Below, piece by piece: positions 8,298 through 17,624 of a stretch of DNA of 64,000 nucleotides. Position 1 is the stretch's first letter, and every line of letters begins with the position of its first letter. Origin of the DNA: SZUA-38 sp965212525 (GTDB taxonomy: Bacteria; Pseudomonadota; Gammaproteobacteria; Xanthomonadales; SZUA-38); assembly GCA_965212525.1 (NCBI GenBank), contig CBDBVC010000050.1, positions 41,312-105,311 of the forward strand. The letters are read 5' to 3'. The notes beneath the pieces are model-generated. The model saw nothing but the letters and a program-made list of their open reading frames with translations. It was not told the origin of the DNA and searched no databases. The translations under genes were made by a program, and so were the position numbers.

Positions 8298-11200
8298 TTA
8301 CATGTTGCGCCGGTATTCACCGCCCACGTCATACAGGGCATGGGTCATGTCACCCAGGCTGCAGACCTTGCTGGCCTCCAGCAGGGCACGGAAGATGTTA
8401 TCGCGCGCAATGGCATGTTGCTGCAGATCCTTCAACGCCGTTGCCGACCGCTCGCGATCAGATTGTTTCAACTCATCGATATTGTCGATCTGCTGCTGTT
8501 TCTCTTCCGTAGTCGAGCGGATCAGTTCAATCTCCTGTATCTCCTCACCCGCTGACGCAGGCCTGAACGTATTGACACCGATCAGTGGCAGTGTGCCGTC
8601 GTGTTTCTTTGATTCGTATAGCAGGCTCTCGTCCTGGATCTTGCCGCGCTGGTACATGGTATCCATGGCTCCCAGCACACCACCGCGTTCGGAAATACGG
8701 TCGAATTCGGCATACACGGCTTCCTCCACCAGATCGGTCAGCTCGTCCACCACGAACGAACCCTGCCATGGGTTTTCACAGAAGTTGAGCCCCATTTCAC
8801 GGTTGATGATCAGCTGGATCGCCACCGCACGGCGGACCGATTCTTCAGTCGGCGTGGTCACCGCCTCGTCGTAGGCGTTGGTGTGCAGGCTGTTGCAGTT
8901 GTCGAAGATCGCATACAGGGCCTGCAGCGTCGTGCGAATGTCGTTGAACTGGATTTCCTGGGCATGCAGCGAGCGACCGGATGTCTGAATATGGTATTTC
9001 AGCTTCTGGCTTCGCTCTGATGCGCCGTAGCGTTCCTTCATGGCGCGAGCCCAGATGCGGCGCGCCACACGACCGATGACTGTGTACTCCGGATCCATGC
9101 CATTGGAAAAGAAGAACGACAGGTTCGGTGCAAACTCGTCAATCTTCATGCCGCGTGACAGGTAATACTCGACCATGGTGAGGCCGTTCGACAGCGTAAA
9201 CGCCAGCTGAGTCACCGGATTGGCACCGGCTTCTGCGATGTGATAGCCGGAAATCGAGACACTGTAGAAATTGCGAACGCTGTGATCAACAAAGTACTGC
9301 TGGATATCGCCCATCATGCGCAGGGCAAACTGGGTCGAGAAGATACAGGTATTCTGTGCCTGGTCCTCTTTCAGGATATCGGCCTGTACCGTGCCACGAA
9401 CTCGCGCCAGCGTCTCCCACTTGATACGCTGGTAGGTTTCGGCATCCACCATCTCATCACCGGTGATTCCCAGCATGTCCAGTCCCAGCCCGTCATTGCC
9501 TTCCGGCAGATCACCGGCATAGGCTGGTCGCGGCCGGTTTGCATAGCGTTCGGCAATTGTTGCTTCGGCCACCTGCCACAGACCATTGTCCTTCAGATAG
9601 CGCTCGATCTGCTGATCGATGGCCGTGTTCATGAAGAAGGCCAGGATCATCGGTGCCGGACCGTTGATGGTCATCGACACGGACGTGGTCGGTGCACACA
9701 GGTCGAAACCGGAATACAGTTTCTTCATGTCATCCAGAGAGGCAATCGAGACACCGGAATTGCCGATCTTGCCATAAATATCCGGCCTCAGATGAGGATC
9801 CTCGCCATACAGCGTCACCGAGTCAAATGCGGTTGACAGCCTGGCTGCCTGGGAATCTCTCGACAGGTAATGAAAACGTCGGTTGGTTCGTTCAGGCGTG
9901 CCCTCGCCGGCAAACATGCGGGTCGGATCTTCACCGGCACGCCGGTAGGGAAAGACACCGGCCGTGAACGGGTAATGACCGGGCAAGTTTTCGCGACTGA
10001 GAAAACTCAGCAACTGCCCCCAGTCCTGATACTCAGGCGGCGCAATCTTGGGCACACGATTATGGCTCAGTGTTTCCCGGTAATTTGATCCGGTGATGTC
10101 CCTGCCTCGTACCTGATAACAGAATTCCTCAGACTTGACACCCTCGTATTGTGCCGGCCAGGTACGCAGCAAATCCAGTGATGTTGGTGACAGTGACTTG
10201 ATGGCTTCCTGATAGCGCTGGCGCAGCAGCAGCCGGGTCGGATCACTCTGATCTGACATGGCATCTGGAGAATACAGTTCCAGCGGAGCCGGCAGATCGG
10301 GGTCATCGATGGCCTTCAGTGACTCGTACATGTGCTGTGCACGTGAGGCGTCTGCGGCTTCCTGCACAATGTGCTGATTGATCTGCCGTCCCTGTTTGGA
10401 GATTTCAGCCAGATAGCGGTTGCGATCGGCCGGGATCAGTTCAACGGCCTTGGGTTCCTTCACATCAAGCTCGATGTCCGGGTTCCATTGCGCAGCATCA
10501 AGCTTGCAATGCCCGGCTACCAGTCGGCACAGATTGCTGTACATCCAGCTGACGCCGGGATCATTGAACTGGCTGGCTATGGTCGGGTAGACGGGTACAT
10601 CCTCATCGGCCAGGTCAAACTTGAGACGATTGCGTTTCCATTGCTTGCGCACGTCGCGCAGTGCATCCTCGCTGCCACGGCGATCAAACTTGTTGAGGAT
10701 GACCAGTTCGGCAAAATCCAGCATGTCGATCTTTTCAAGCTGCGAGGCAGCCCCGAAATCCGAGGTCATCACGTAAACAGGAAAATCGACCAGGTCGACA
10801 ATGGCCGAATCAGACTGACCGATACCGGCAGTCTCGACGATGACCAGATCGTAGTCCAGCGATTTCAGGTAGGCGATGCAGTCGGACAGAATGGCGTTGG
10901 TGGCTACATGCTGACGACGGGTCGCCATGGAGCGGAAGTAGATATTGTCCTGGCGAATGGAATTGATGCGAATACGGTCACCCAGCAGTGCGCCACCGGT
11001 CTTGCGTCGGGTCGGATCCACCGCCAGCACGGCGATTCGAATCTCCGGCCGGTGTTGCAGAAAGCGGTTCAGCAGTTCATCCGTGACGCTGGATTTTCCG
11101 GCACCACCGGTACCGGTTATACCGATGACCGGAATCCGATCAGCGGCCTGCGCCCACTGCTTGCGCATCAGTGCCAGTTCCGGTTCGGACACAAGGCCAT

Positions 11201-11738
11201 CTTCCAGTGCCGACAGGGTACGTGCCACAGTCAGTGAATCGCTGTCATCGCGGGAGACAGGAAGCTCGGTGGCCTGACGTGAATCCTCGGTTCGCTTGAC
11301 CAGATCCTCGATCATCTGCACCAGCCCCATCTTCATGCCATCGTTCGGATGGTAGATGCGCTCGACGCCGTACTGTTCCAGTTCCTCGATTTCTTCTGGA
11401 GTGATGGTGCCACCGCCACCGCCAAACACCTTGATATGCGAGGCATTGCGCTCGGCAAGCATGTCGACCATGTACTTGAAATACTCGACGTGACCACCCT
11501 GGTAGGAACTCAGTGCAATGCCGTCGGCATCTTCCTGAATGGCTGCGCGTACCACATCCTCAACAGTACGGTTATGCCCCAGATGAATCACTTCGACACC
11601 GCGTGACTGGATCAGTCTGCGCATGATGTTGATGGCGGCATCGTGGCCGTCGAACAGGGAAGCCGCCGTGACAAACCGCAATGGTGAGGATTTGTCCGCG
11701 GTTTGCGACATCTTCATGGAATCAACTGATGTATTCAT
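8298..11738 (-). CDS. icmF: Fused isobutyryl-CoA mutase (IcmF)
   Basis: A 1146-residue fusion with the IcmF domain order. First is a B12-binding domain whose DGHDAA histidine (about residue 31) is the cobalt ligand. Next comes a MeaI-like GTPase chaperone (GTGGAGKSS about 209; VETAGIGQSD; NKFD about 348). Last is the mutase TIM barrel (from about 565; HYPFTAGVFPYRR near 589). TAGVFP and the FAGEGTPERTNRRF region match IcmF rather than methylmalonyl-CoA mutase, which has TMYAFRPWT-like sequence there. It interconverts isobutyryl- and n-butyryl-CoA; known IcmF enzymes also act slowly on isovaleryl/pivalyl-CoA. The chosen ATG 11738 has a weak AGG upstream; 11771 and 11807 are alternatives. It diverges from the diguanylate cyclase. 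Confidence 0.9.
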   Translation of the reverse strand: MNTSVDSMKMSQTADKSSPLRFVTAASLFDGHDAAINIMRRLIQSRGVEVIHLGHNRTVEDVVRAAIQEDADGIALSSYQGGHVEYFKYMVDMLAERNASHIKVFGGGGGTITPEEIEELEQYGVERIYHPNDGMKMGLVQMIEDLVKRTEDSRQATELPVSRDDSDSLTVARTLSALEDGLVSEPELALMRKQWAQAADRIPVIGITGTGGAGKSSVTDELLNRFLQHRPEIRIAVLAVDPTRRKTGGALLGDRIRINSIRQDNIYFRSMATRRQHVATNAILSDCIAYLKSLDYDLVIVETAGIGQSDSAIVDLVDFPVYVMTSDFGAASQLEKIDMLDFAELVILNKFDRRGSEDALRDVRKQWKRNRLKFDLADEDVPVYPTIASQFNDPGVSWMYSNLCRLVAGHCKLDAAQWNPDIELDVKEPKAVELIPADRNRYLAEISKQGRQINQHIVQEAADASRAQHMYESLKAIDDPDLPAPLELYSPDAMSDQSDPTRLLLRQRYQEAIKSLSPTSLDLLRTWPAQYEGVKSEEFCYQVRGRDITGSNYRETLSHNRVPKIAPPEYQDWGQLLSFLSRENLPGHYPFTAGVFPYRRAGEDPTRMFAGEGTPERTNRRFHYLSRDSQAARLSTAFDSVTLYGEDPHLRPDIYGKIGNSGVSIASLDDMKKLYSGFDLCAPTTSVSMTINGPAPMILAFFMNTAIDQQIERYLKDNGLWQVAEATIAERYANRPRPAYAGDLPEGNDGLGLDMLGITGDEMVDAETYQRIKWETLARVRGTVQADILKEDQAQNTCIFSTQFALRMMGDIQQYFVDHSVRNFYSVSISGYHIAEAGANPVTQLAFTLSNGLTMVEYYLSRGMKIDEFAPNLSFFFSNGMDPEYTVIGRVARRIWARAMKERYGASERSQKLKYHIQTSGRSLHAQEIQFNDIRTTLQALYAIFDNCNSLHTNAYDEAVTTPTEESVRRAVAIQLIINREMGLNFCENPWQGSFVVDELTDLVEEAVYAEFDRISERGGVLGAMDTMYQRGKIQDESLLYESKKHDGTLPLIGVNTFRPASAGEEIQEIELIRSTTEEKQQQIDNIDELKQSDRERSATALKDLQQHAIARDNIFRALLEASKVCSLGDMTHALYDVGGEYRRNM

Positions 11739-11895
11739 GCTCTGGTTTACCTGTTCGCTGCTGGATGGCATGCAAGCTGATGGCCTGACAGTCAACTGCT
11801 TACACACGGCCCGCTATTTTATCCGGTAATGGCCACATTGGGCAAAACTATCTCAGACTATTTTCGAATCATCGCAATCAGCCCAAACTGTAAAT

Positions 11896-13653
11896 ATGCT
11901 ACCATCTGAACAAACGACGGAACGGGATATGGATGGTCCACGCACAGGTTTCATGACATGGCTGGTTTCAGCCACTACCTTCTGCAGCGCTCTGATGCTG
12001 TCAGCCCTGTTCGGTCCAGCCCCTGCACTCAGTCAGCCAACCGACCCCTTTTCTGCAGCAGATGCAGCACATGAAATCAGCTTCCCCATCGATCTTGGCA
12101 GTGGCTGGTACGCCTGCAAGATCAATGATCAGGGCAGCGAGCATGATTGTGCCGACATGGTTGCTGGCCAAAGCTGGGAATCCCAGGGCTGGGAAGATTA
12201 TGATGGCCACGCCGTCTATCGGCGCCAGCTCAACCTTGTTCACGCCGATCACCTGATACAGACAGGTCTCTATCTTGGCCAGATCCGCGATACAGACCGC
12301 GTGCTGCTCAATGGCGTCGAGATTGGCAGCACCGGCCGTGAACCCCCGGCTTTCGAAAAAGCCAACCTGTATCACCGCCTCTACACCATCCCGGCATCGC
12401 TGGTGGCACATGACGGCGAAAACCTGCTGGAAGTCTTCATATACAACGACAGTCGTGATGGCGGACTGGAGACTGGCTCTGCCCGAATCGATGACTGGTT
12501 CGTGCTCGACAAGGCAAGAGATGATGCACAGACCGGCCTGATCATCATCATCACCATTCTCGGTTTTATTGCCGTCAACCAGTTGCTGCTGTACCTGTTT
12601 TCCAGAAGCACACCTGCCGTGCTGCTGTTTGGTGTCAGCTGCCTGCTCTATTGCCTGTATCTGGTGACCTACTCCGAGATACCACTGCAACAGGGCTGGA
12701 ACCTGTCGCACACATTCAGACTGAACGTGGCGCTGTTTCATGTCATCGTGGTCACGTTCCTGCAGTTCTTCATCGTGTTCTTTGACATCCGGATTCCGAC
12801 ACTGCTCAATCTGTATTTCGGCTACCTGCTCATCATTGCTGCCACCGTGTTCCTTGTGCCGTTCTCGACTCTGTACATGCTGCTGGAAATCAGCGAGACA
12901 CTGTTTGTCATCGTCAATTTCCCGCTGCTGGCCTGGCTGCTGTACAAGGCACTGAAAAACCGTGTACCCCACACCATCACCGTGATGGTTGCCATCCTGA
13001 TACATGGGCTCTGCGCCACCTGGGACGTGCTGGCCGACCTGTCACTGCTGCCACCACCGGTACCCAGTGTCGCCGGCATCATCAGCCCCATTTCGCTGGT
13101 GCTGTTCTGTACAGTACTGTCCATTGTCCTGGGACAGCGACACTGGCGCTATTACCGTACAGCCACCTATGACGACCTGACACGTGCCCTGCGCCGCGGC
13201 GCCTTCGAATTCCGGCTCGAGAACATGATTTCACACCTTGACAGTGAACGCGATCAGTTGCTGATGGCCATGATTGATCTGGATTATTTCAAGACCATCA
13301 ACGATGTCTATGGCCATATTGCAGGCGACTTGCTGCTCAAGGACATCAGCAGGCGCATCAGTCGCGAACTGCCTGATCGTTCCCTGATCTGCCGTTACGG
13401 CGGTGATGAATTCTGTATTGCGACCATCGTACAGACGCGCCACCAGGCTCGCACTCTGCTGAAGCAGTTGCAGCAGGTGATCAGTGATACCGCCGTGGAT
13501 GTGGATCGCAAGCCGGTTTCCACCTCGGCCACCATCGGTGCCAAGCTTCACACCCGATCCGATGACATGAATGTCGAGAACATACTGGTGCGTCCCGATG
13601 AGCTGTTGCTGGACGCAAAATCACAGGAACGGGGGTCGATCCTGCTGCAATGA
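11896..13653 (+). CDS. 7TM-DISM diguanylate cyclase (GGDEF)
   Basis: A 585-residue membrane signalling protein. A hydrophobic leader (about 20-45) is followed by an extracytoplasmic beta-rich region (about 55-205, with YRRQLNL and LLNGVEIGSTGREPP) like DISMED2 carbohydrate-type sensors. Seven membrane helices follow (about 215-415), then a GGDEF domain with RYGGDEF near residue 500. The intact GGDEF suggests c-di-GMP synthesis. The allosteric I-site RxxD expected nine residues before the motif is absent (PDRS), so product inhibition may be missing. Starts at 11896 or 11929 are both possible and neither has a convincing ribosome site. The ligand is unknown. Confidence 0.88.
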   Translation: MLPSEQTTERDMDGPRTGFMTWLVSATTFCSALMLSALFGPAPALSQPTDPFSAADAAHEISFPIDLGSGWYACKINDQGSEHDCADMVAGQSWESQGWEDYDGHAVYRRQLNLVHADHLIQTGLYLGQIRDTDRVLLNGVEIGSTGREPPAFEKANLYHRLYTIPASLVAHDGENLLEVFIYNDSRDGGLETGSARIDDWFVLDKARDDAQTGLIIIITILGFIAVNQLLLYLFSRSTPAVLLFGVSCLLYCLYLVTYSEIPLQQGWNLSHTFRLNVALFHVIVVTFLQFFIVFFDIRIPTLLNLYFGYLLIIAATVFLVPFSTLYMLLEISETLFVIVNFPLLAWLLYKALKNRVPHTITVMVAILIHGLCATWDVLADLSLLPPPVPSVAGIISPISLVLFCTVLSIVLGQRHWRYYRTATYDDLTRALRRGAFEFRLENMISHLDSERDQLLMAMIDLDYFKTINDVYGHIAGDLLLKDISRRISRELPDRSLICRYGGDEFCIATIVQTRHQARTLLKQLQQVISDTAVDVDRKPVSTSATIGAKLHTRSDDMNVENILVRPDELLLDAKSQERGSILLQ

Positions 13654-14098
13654 CTCCTCGCAGCAACTGTCAGGCCTGATCCGGCCACCTCGCAGCACGT
13701 TCCCGTCACACAAGTCTGCAGGCCATTTTCGTATACTGACGTGCAAATACGGATGCGTACGGAGATCATTTCAGATACAATAGCGCGGTTTTGGTTACTG
13801 CGAACACCGGGTTGAGTCAGCTGGCCGATTGTGGTCAGAGAGTGATCCCCTGGATTCTGTCAAACCGGCTCGTCTGTGTGCCGGAATCTGGTGTTCCAGA
13901 TACAGCAGCGTGCCGGCATGATTCCAGCTGTTGCCAACGGCAGCACGACAATTCCGGCCACAACAGAAACACAACAGAGGTTTCACGGTCAGTCGCACTC
14001 CCCATGGACTCATGCAGGAGCGGCCCGATCAATCATTCAGAATTACAACCGGAAATCAGAATCTGCCATACAGACACGTTCTGTATCGTGAGGAATTT
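13654..14098. other. 445-bp intergenic leader before the leucine operon
   Basis: No gene is supported here, although two frames stay open. A TACAAT at 13776-13781 could be the -10 box for the leucine operon, leaving a leader of about 310 bases, but no good -35 is seen. No terminator hairpin or known riboswitch was recognised. A long leader before an amino-acid catabolic operon could carry regulator sites. Confidence 0.4.
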
Positions 14099-15205
14099 AT
14101 GGATCTTTTTGAAACGATATCGAAAACTGAACACGAAGAAGTCGTCTTTTGCCACAACAAGGACGCCGGACTCCGGGCCATCATCGCCATCCACAATACC
14201 ACACTCGGCCCGGCACTGGGCGGATTGAGAATGTGGCCCTACAAGACCGAACAGGACGCACTGAATGATGTACTGCGACTGTCACGAGGCATGAGTTACA
14301 AGGCGGCTGTATCGGGCCTCAATCTGGGTGGTGGCAAGTCTGTCATCATCGGTGACCCATCCAGGGACAAGTCCGAGGCACTGTTCCGGTCACTTGGCAG
14401 ATTCATCGATTCGCTCAATGGTCGCTATATTACGGCAGAAGATGTCGGAATCGACGTCAATGACATGGAATATGTGTTCCAGGAAACCGAGAATGTGGTG
14501 GGTGTTCATCAGGTTCACGGCGGTTCGGGTGATCCCTCACCGTTCACGGCATTCGGTACAGTCCAGGGCATTCGTGCCAGCCTGCAGTACAAGTACGGCA
14601 ATGAGAATGTCGGTGATTATTCCTATGCTGTTCAGGGCGTGGGTCACGTCGGCTATGAGCTGGTCAAGCTGCTTCGCAACGAAGGTGCCAAGGTATTCAT
14701 CTCCGACATCAATGAAAAGGCCGTACAGACCTGTGTTGACGAGTTGGGTGCCGAAGCCGTTGGCCTGGATGAAATCTATGACGTCGATGGCGATGTGTTC
14801 GTGCCCTCGGCTCTGGGCGGTATCGTCAATCAGGAGACCATCGACCGCTTCAAGTTCGAAGTGATCTGTGGCTCGGCCAACAACCAGCTTGCAGATGAAG
14901 ACGCCGGTGACGAGCTGTACAAGCGTGGCATCATCTATGCACCGGATTACGCCGTCAATGCCGGTGGCCTGATGAATGTATCGATCGAGTTCGAGGGCTA
15001 CAATCGTGAGCGAGCCAAACGCATGATGCGAACCATCTACTACAATGTGGGTCAGATCTTCAAGATTTCCGATCGTGATGAAATTCCGACCTGGAAGGCT
15101 GCTGACCGGATGGCTGAAGAACGCATCAATGAAATCGGCAAGATCAAACTGCCCTTCATGGGGCGTCAGCCACACCGCTTCCCGGGCCGGAACCGGTCTG
15201 CCTGA
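14099..15205 (+). CDS. Leucine dehydrogenase (Glu/Leu/Phe/Val family)
   Basis: A 368-residue NAD-dependent amino-acid dehydrogenase that deaminates leucine, valine or isoleucine to the branched 2-oxo acids. GPALGGLRMWPYKT and SRGMSYKAAVSGLNLGGGK carry the two catalytic-site lysines typical of leucine dehydrogenase. AVQGVGHVG is the NAD fold, and the C-terminal half contains CGSANNQL and APDYAVNAGGLMNV. ATG 14099 follows TGAGGA with ideal spacing; the frame is open to 13931 without family similarity. As first gene of a leucine-degradation operon it provides the entry step. The branched-chain oxoacid dehydrogenase that would come next is not in this window. Confidence 0.92.
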   Translation: MDLFETISKTEHEEVVFCHNKDAGLRAIIAIHNTTLGPALGGLRMWPYKTEQDALNDVLRLSRGMSYKAAVSGLNLGGGKSVIIGDPSRDKSEALFRSLGRFIDSLNGRYITAEDVGIDVNDMEYVFQETENVVGVHQVHGGSGDPSPFTAFGTVQGIRASLQYKYGNENVGDYSYAVQGVGHVGYELVKLLRNEGAKVFISDINEKAVQTCVDELGAEAVGLDEIYDVDGDVFVPSALGGIVNQETIDRFKFEVICGSANNQLADEDAGDELYKRGIIYAPDYAVNAGGLMNVSIEFEGYNRERAKRMMRTIYYNVGQIFKISDRDEIPTWKAADRMAEERINEIGKIKLPFMGRQPHRFPGRNRSA

Positions 15206-15216
15206 TCACTGGAGCA

Positions 15217-16380
15217 TTGACCTTGCACACCTTTCGAATCAATGAAGAAATTGATCTACTGAGGGATACCGTGCGGCGGTTCGCCGATGAGCGCATTGCA
15301 CCTCGGGCCGAGGACATCGATGTCAGCAATGAATTCCCGCGCGACCTGTGGCCAGAACTGGGTGAACTGGGCCTGCTTGGCATCACCGTCAGCAACGAGT
15401 ATGGCGGTTCCGACATGGGCTATCTCGCCCACACCATTGCCATGGAAGAAATTTCCAGGGCATCGGCTTCTGTGGGGCTTTCCTATGGGGCACATTCCAA
15501 TCTCTGCCTCAATAACCTCTACAAGAACGCTTCCGCAGAACAGCTGAAGACCTACCTGCCGAAGCTTTGCAGTGGCGAATGGGTAGGAGCGCTGGCGATG
15601 AGCGAACCCGGCGCCGGTTCGGATGTGGTGGGTTCGATGAGCTGTGTCGCCGAGCGAGATGGCAGCGACTGGATTGCCAATGGTTCCAAGATGTGGATCA
15701 CCAATGGTCCCGATGCCGATGTCAGCCTGGTCTACATGCGCACGGCAGACAAGTCGGCCGGATCAAAGTGCATGACAGCCTTCATCATTGAAAAGGGCAT
15801 GCCGGGCTACAGCACGGCACAGAAGCTGGACAAGCTCGGCATGCGTGGCTCGAGCACCTGCGAATTGCTGTTCGAGAACTGCCGCATCCCCGACAGCCAG
15901 CGCGTGGGTGAGGTCAATGGAGGCGTAAAGATCCTGATGAGTGGTCTCAACACCGAACGGCTGGTGCTGTCCGGAGGCCCGATTGGCATCATGCAGGCCG
16001 CCATGGACCAGGCCCTCCCGTACGTACGGGAACGCAAGCAGTTCAACAGCCCGATCGGCAGTTTCGGCATCATGCAGGCGAAGGTGGCCGACATGTACAC
16101 CATGCTGCAATCTTCAAGAGCCTATACCTACAGGATTGCCGAGGAATACGACAATGGCGTGGAATCACGCATCGATCCGGCTTCCTGCCTGCTGAAATCT
16201 TCAGAGAATGCCGTCAAGGTCTCACTGGAAGCCATCCAGTGCCTGGGCGGAAACGGCTATATCAACGAATACCCGACAGGTCGTCTGTTACGAGATGCAA
16301 AACTGTACGACATTGGTGCCGGCACCAATGAGATACGCAGAATGCTGATCGGCAGGGAGCTGTTCGCAGAAAACTACTGA
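15217..16380 (+). CDS. liuA: Isovaleryl-CoA dehydrogenase
   Basis: A 387-residue (or 385) acyl-CoA dehydrogenase that oxidises isovaleryl-CoA to 3-methylcrotonyl-CoA with FAD. The catalytic glutamate sits where it does in isovaleryl-CoA dehydrogenases, in SGLNTERLVLSGGP. The position used by most other acyl-CoA dehydrogenases is non-acidic here (IGAGTNE), so the specificity call is strong. AMSEPGAGSD and LGGNGYINEYPTGR are the other family marks. No ATG fits; TTG at 15217 or, with better spacing from GGAG at 15211-15214, TTG at 15223 must initiate. It follows leucine dehydrogenase by 11 bp. Confidence 0.93.
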   Translation: MTLHTFRINEEIDLLRDTVRRFADERIAPRAEDIDVSNEFPRDLWPELGELGLLGITVSNEYGGSDMGYLAHTIAMEEISRASASVGLSYGAHSNLCLNNLYKNASAEQLKTYLPKLCSGEWVGALAMSEPGAGSDVVGSMSCVAERDGSDWIANGSKMWITNGPDADVSLVYMRTADKSAGSKCMTAFIIEKGMPGYSTAQKLDKLGMRGSSTCELLFENCRIPDSQRVGEVNGGVKILMSGLNTERLVLSGGPIGIMQAAMDQALPYVRERKQFNSPIGSFGIMQAKVADMYTMLQSSRAYTYRIAEEYDNGVESRIDPASCLLKSSENAVKVSLEAIQCLGGNGYINEYPTGRLLRDAKLYDIGAGTNEIRRMLIGRELFAENY

Positions 16381-16433
16381 GCTGGCCAGGGACAGAATCG
16401 CCCCGGGATCAGACAAATCAGGAAACCACAACG

Positions 16434-17613
16434 ATGTCCAACAATGTAGTGATTACATCAGCCCGCCGCACAGCCGTGGGCGCATTTTCAGGGCCAGTTT
16501 TCGGCCGTGTCTGCAACCGAACTCGGGGCAGCTGCCATCAGTGCAGCCGTCGCCGATGCAGGACTCGAGAATGATCAGATCAACGAAGTGCTGATGGGCT
16601 GCGTACTGCCGGCCGGACTGGGCCAGGCACCGGCACGTCAGGCAGCACTCGGCGCCGGACTCGACCTCTCGGCCACCTGTACCACGGTCAACAAAGTCTG
16701 TGGTTCAGGCATGAAAACCGTCATGCTGGCCCATGACGCACTGAAGGCAGGCAGCACTCAGGTTGCTGTTGCCGGCGGCATGGAGTCCATGACCAATGCC
16801 CCCTATCTGCTGCCGAAGGCACGTGGTGGCTATCGCATGGGGCACGGTGAAATCCTCGACCACATGTTCTTCGATGGCCTGCAAAACCCCTATGACAATC
16901 AGATGATGGGCGTGTTTGGCGAGCAATGTGCCAGCCAATACAGTTTCAGTCGCGAGGCGCAGGACGAGTTTTCGATCCGTTCCGTGAACCGAGCCATGGA
17001 GGCCATGCAGTCGGGTGCATTCGACGATGAAATTACCGCTGTCACAGTCAGGAATCGCCGCGAAGAAATCACGGTGAACACCGACGAGGAGCCGCCGCGC
17101 TGCAAGATCGACAAGATCCCCGGCCTGCGTCCGGCATTCAGCAAGGACGGTACCGTGACGGCAGCCAGTTCCTCCAGTATCTCGGATGGTGCGGCAGCAA
17201 TGACACTGATGACCGAGGAAACCGCAGCAGAACTGGATTGCAAACCACTGGCACGCATCATTGGCCATGCCACCCATGCGCACGAGCCAGCCTGGTTCAC
17301 CACCGCTCCGGTCAGCGCCATGAAGAAACTGCTCGACAGCATTGGCTGGTCAGCGGCCGATGTTGACCTGTACGAGATCAATGAAGCCTTTGCCGTGGTC
17401 ACCATGGCTGCCATCGATGAACTGGGCCTGAATGTCGACAAGGTCAATGTCAATGGTGGTGCCTGTGCCCTGGGTCACCCGATCGGTGCCAGCGGCGCCC
17501 GCATCCTGGTCACACTGATTCACGCGCTGAAACAGCGTGGACTCAAGCGTGGCGTTGCATCGCTCTGCATCGGTGGTGGCGAAGCGACGGCAATCGCCTT
17601 GGAAATGCTGTAA
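16434..17613 (+). CDS. Acetyl-CoA C-acyltransferase (thiolase), apparent +1 frameshift
   Basis: A thiolase of 392 residues if one extra base is removed. ATG 16434 (upstream AGGA) encodes the normal N-terminus SNNVVITSARRTAVGAF. At TTTT 16485-16488 the frame slips, and QGQFSAVSATELG continues in the next frame. Catalytic residues are intact downstream: VNKVCGSGMK (nucleophile cysteine), NEAFAV and GHPIGASGAR (histidine), and CIGGGEA (second cysteine). It cleaves or forms acetoacetyl-CoA and similar compounds. Within the leucine operon it would handle the acetoacetyl-CoA made after HMG-CoA lyase, or 2-methylacetoacetyl-CoA from isoleucine. As read, only a start inside the second frame (16507 or later) would give protein. 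A sequencing error is the likeliest cause. Confidence 0.88.
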
Positions 17614-17624
17614 CGGACACTGCC

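Noticed and set aside
7410..8555. Long plus-strand open frame (381 codons) opposite pruA and icmF
   Set aside because: It is antisense to two well-conserved genes, has no recognisable domain, and its composition mirrors the codon bias of the opposite strand.
12001..13005. 334-codon minus-strand open frame inside the diguanylate cyclase gene
   Set aside because: Antisense shadow of a clear sensor-GGDEF protein, with no family features.
13791..14228. Open frames in the leader before leucine dehydrogenase
   Set aside because: They run into the dehydrogenase gene out of frame, or extend it upstream without family similarity or ribosome sites.
16434..16520. Programmed ribosomal frameshift in the thiolase
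   Set aside because: No slippery heptamer, internal ribosome-like signal or downstream pseudoknot is evident, and other genes show the same kind of lesion.
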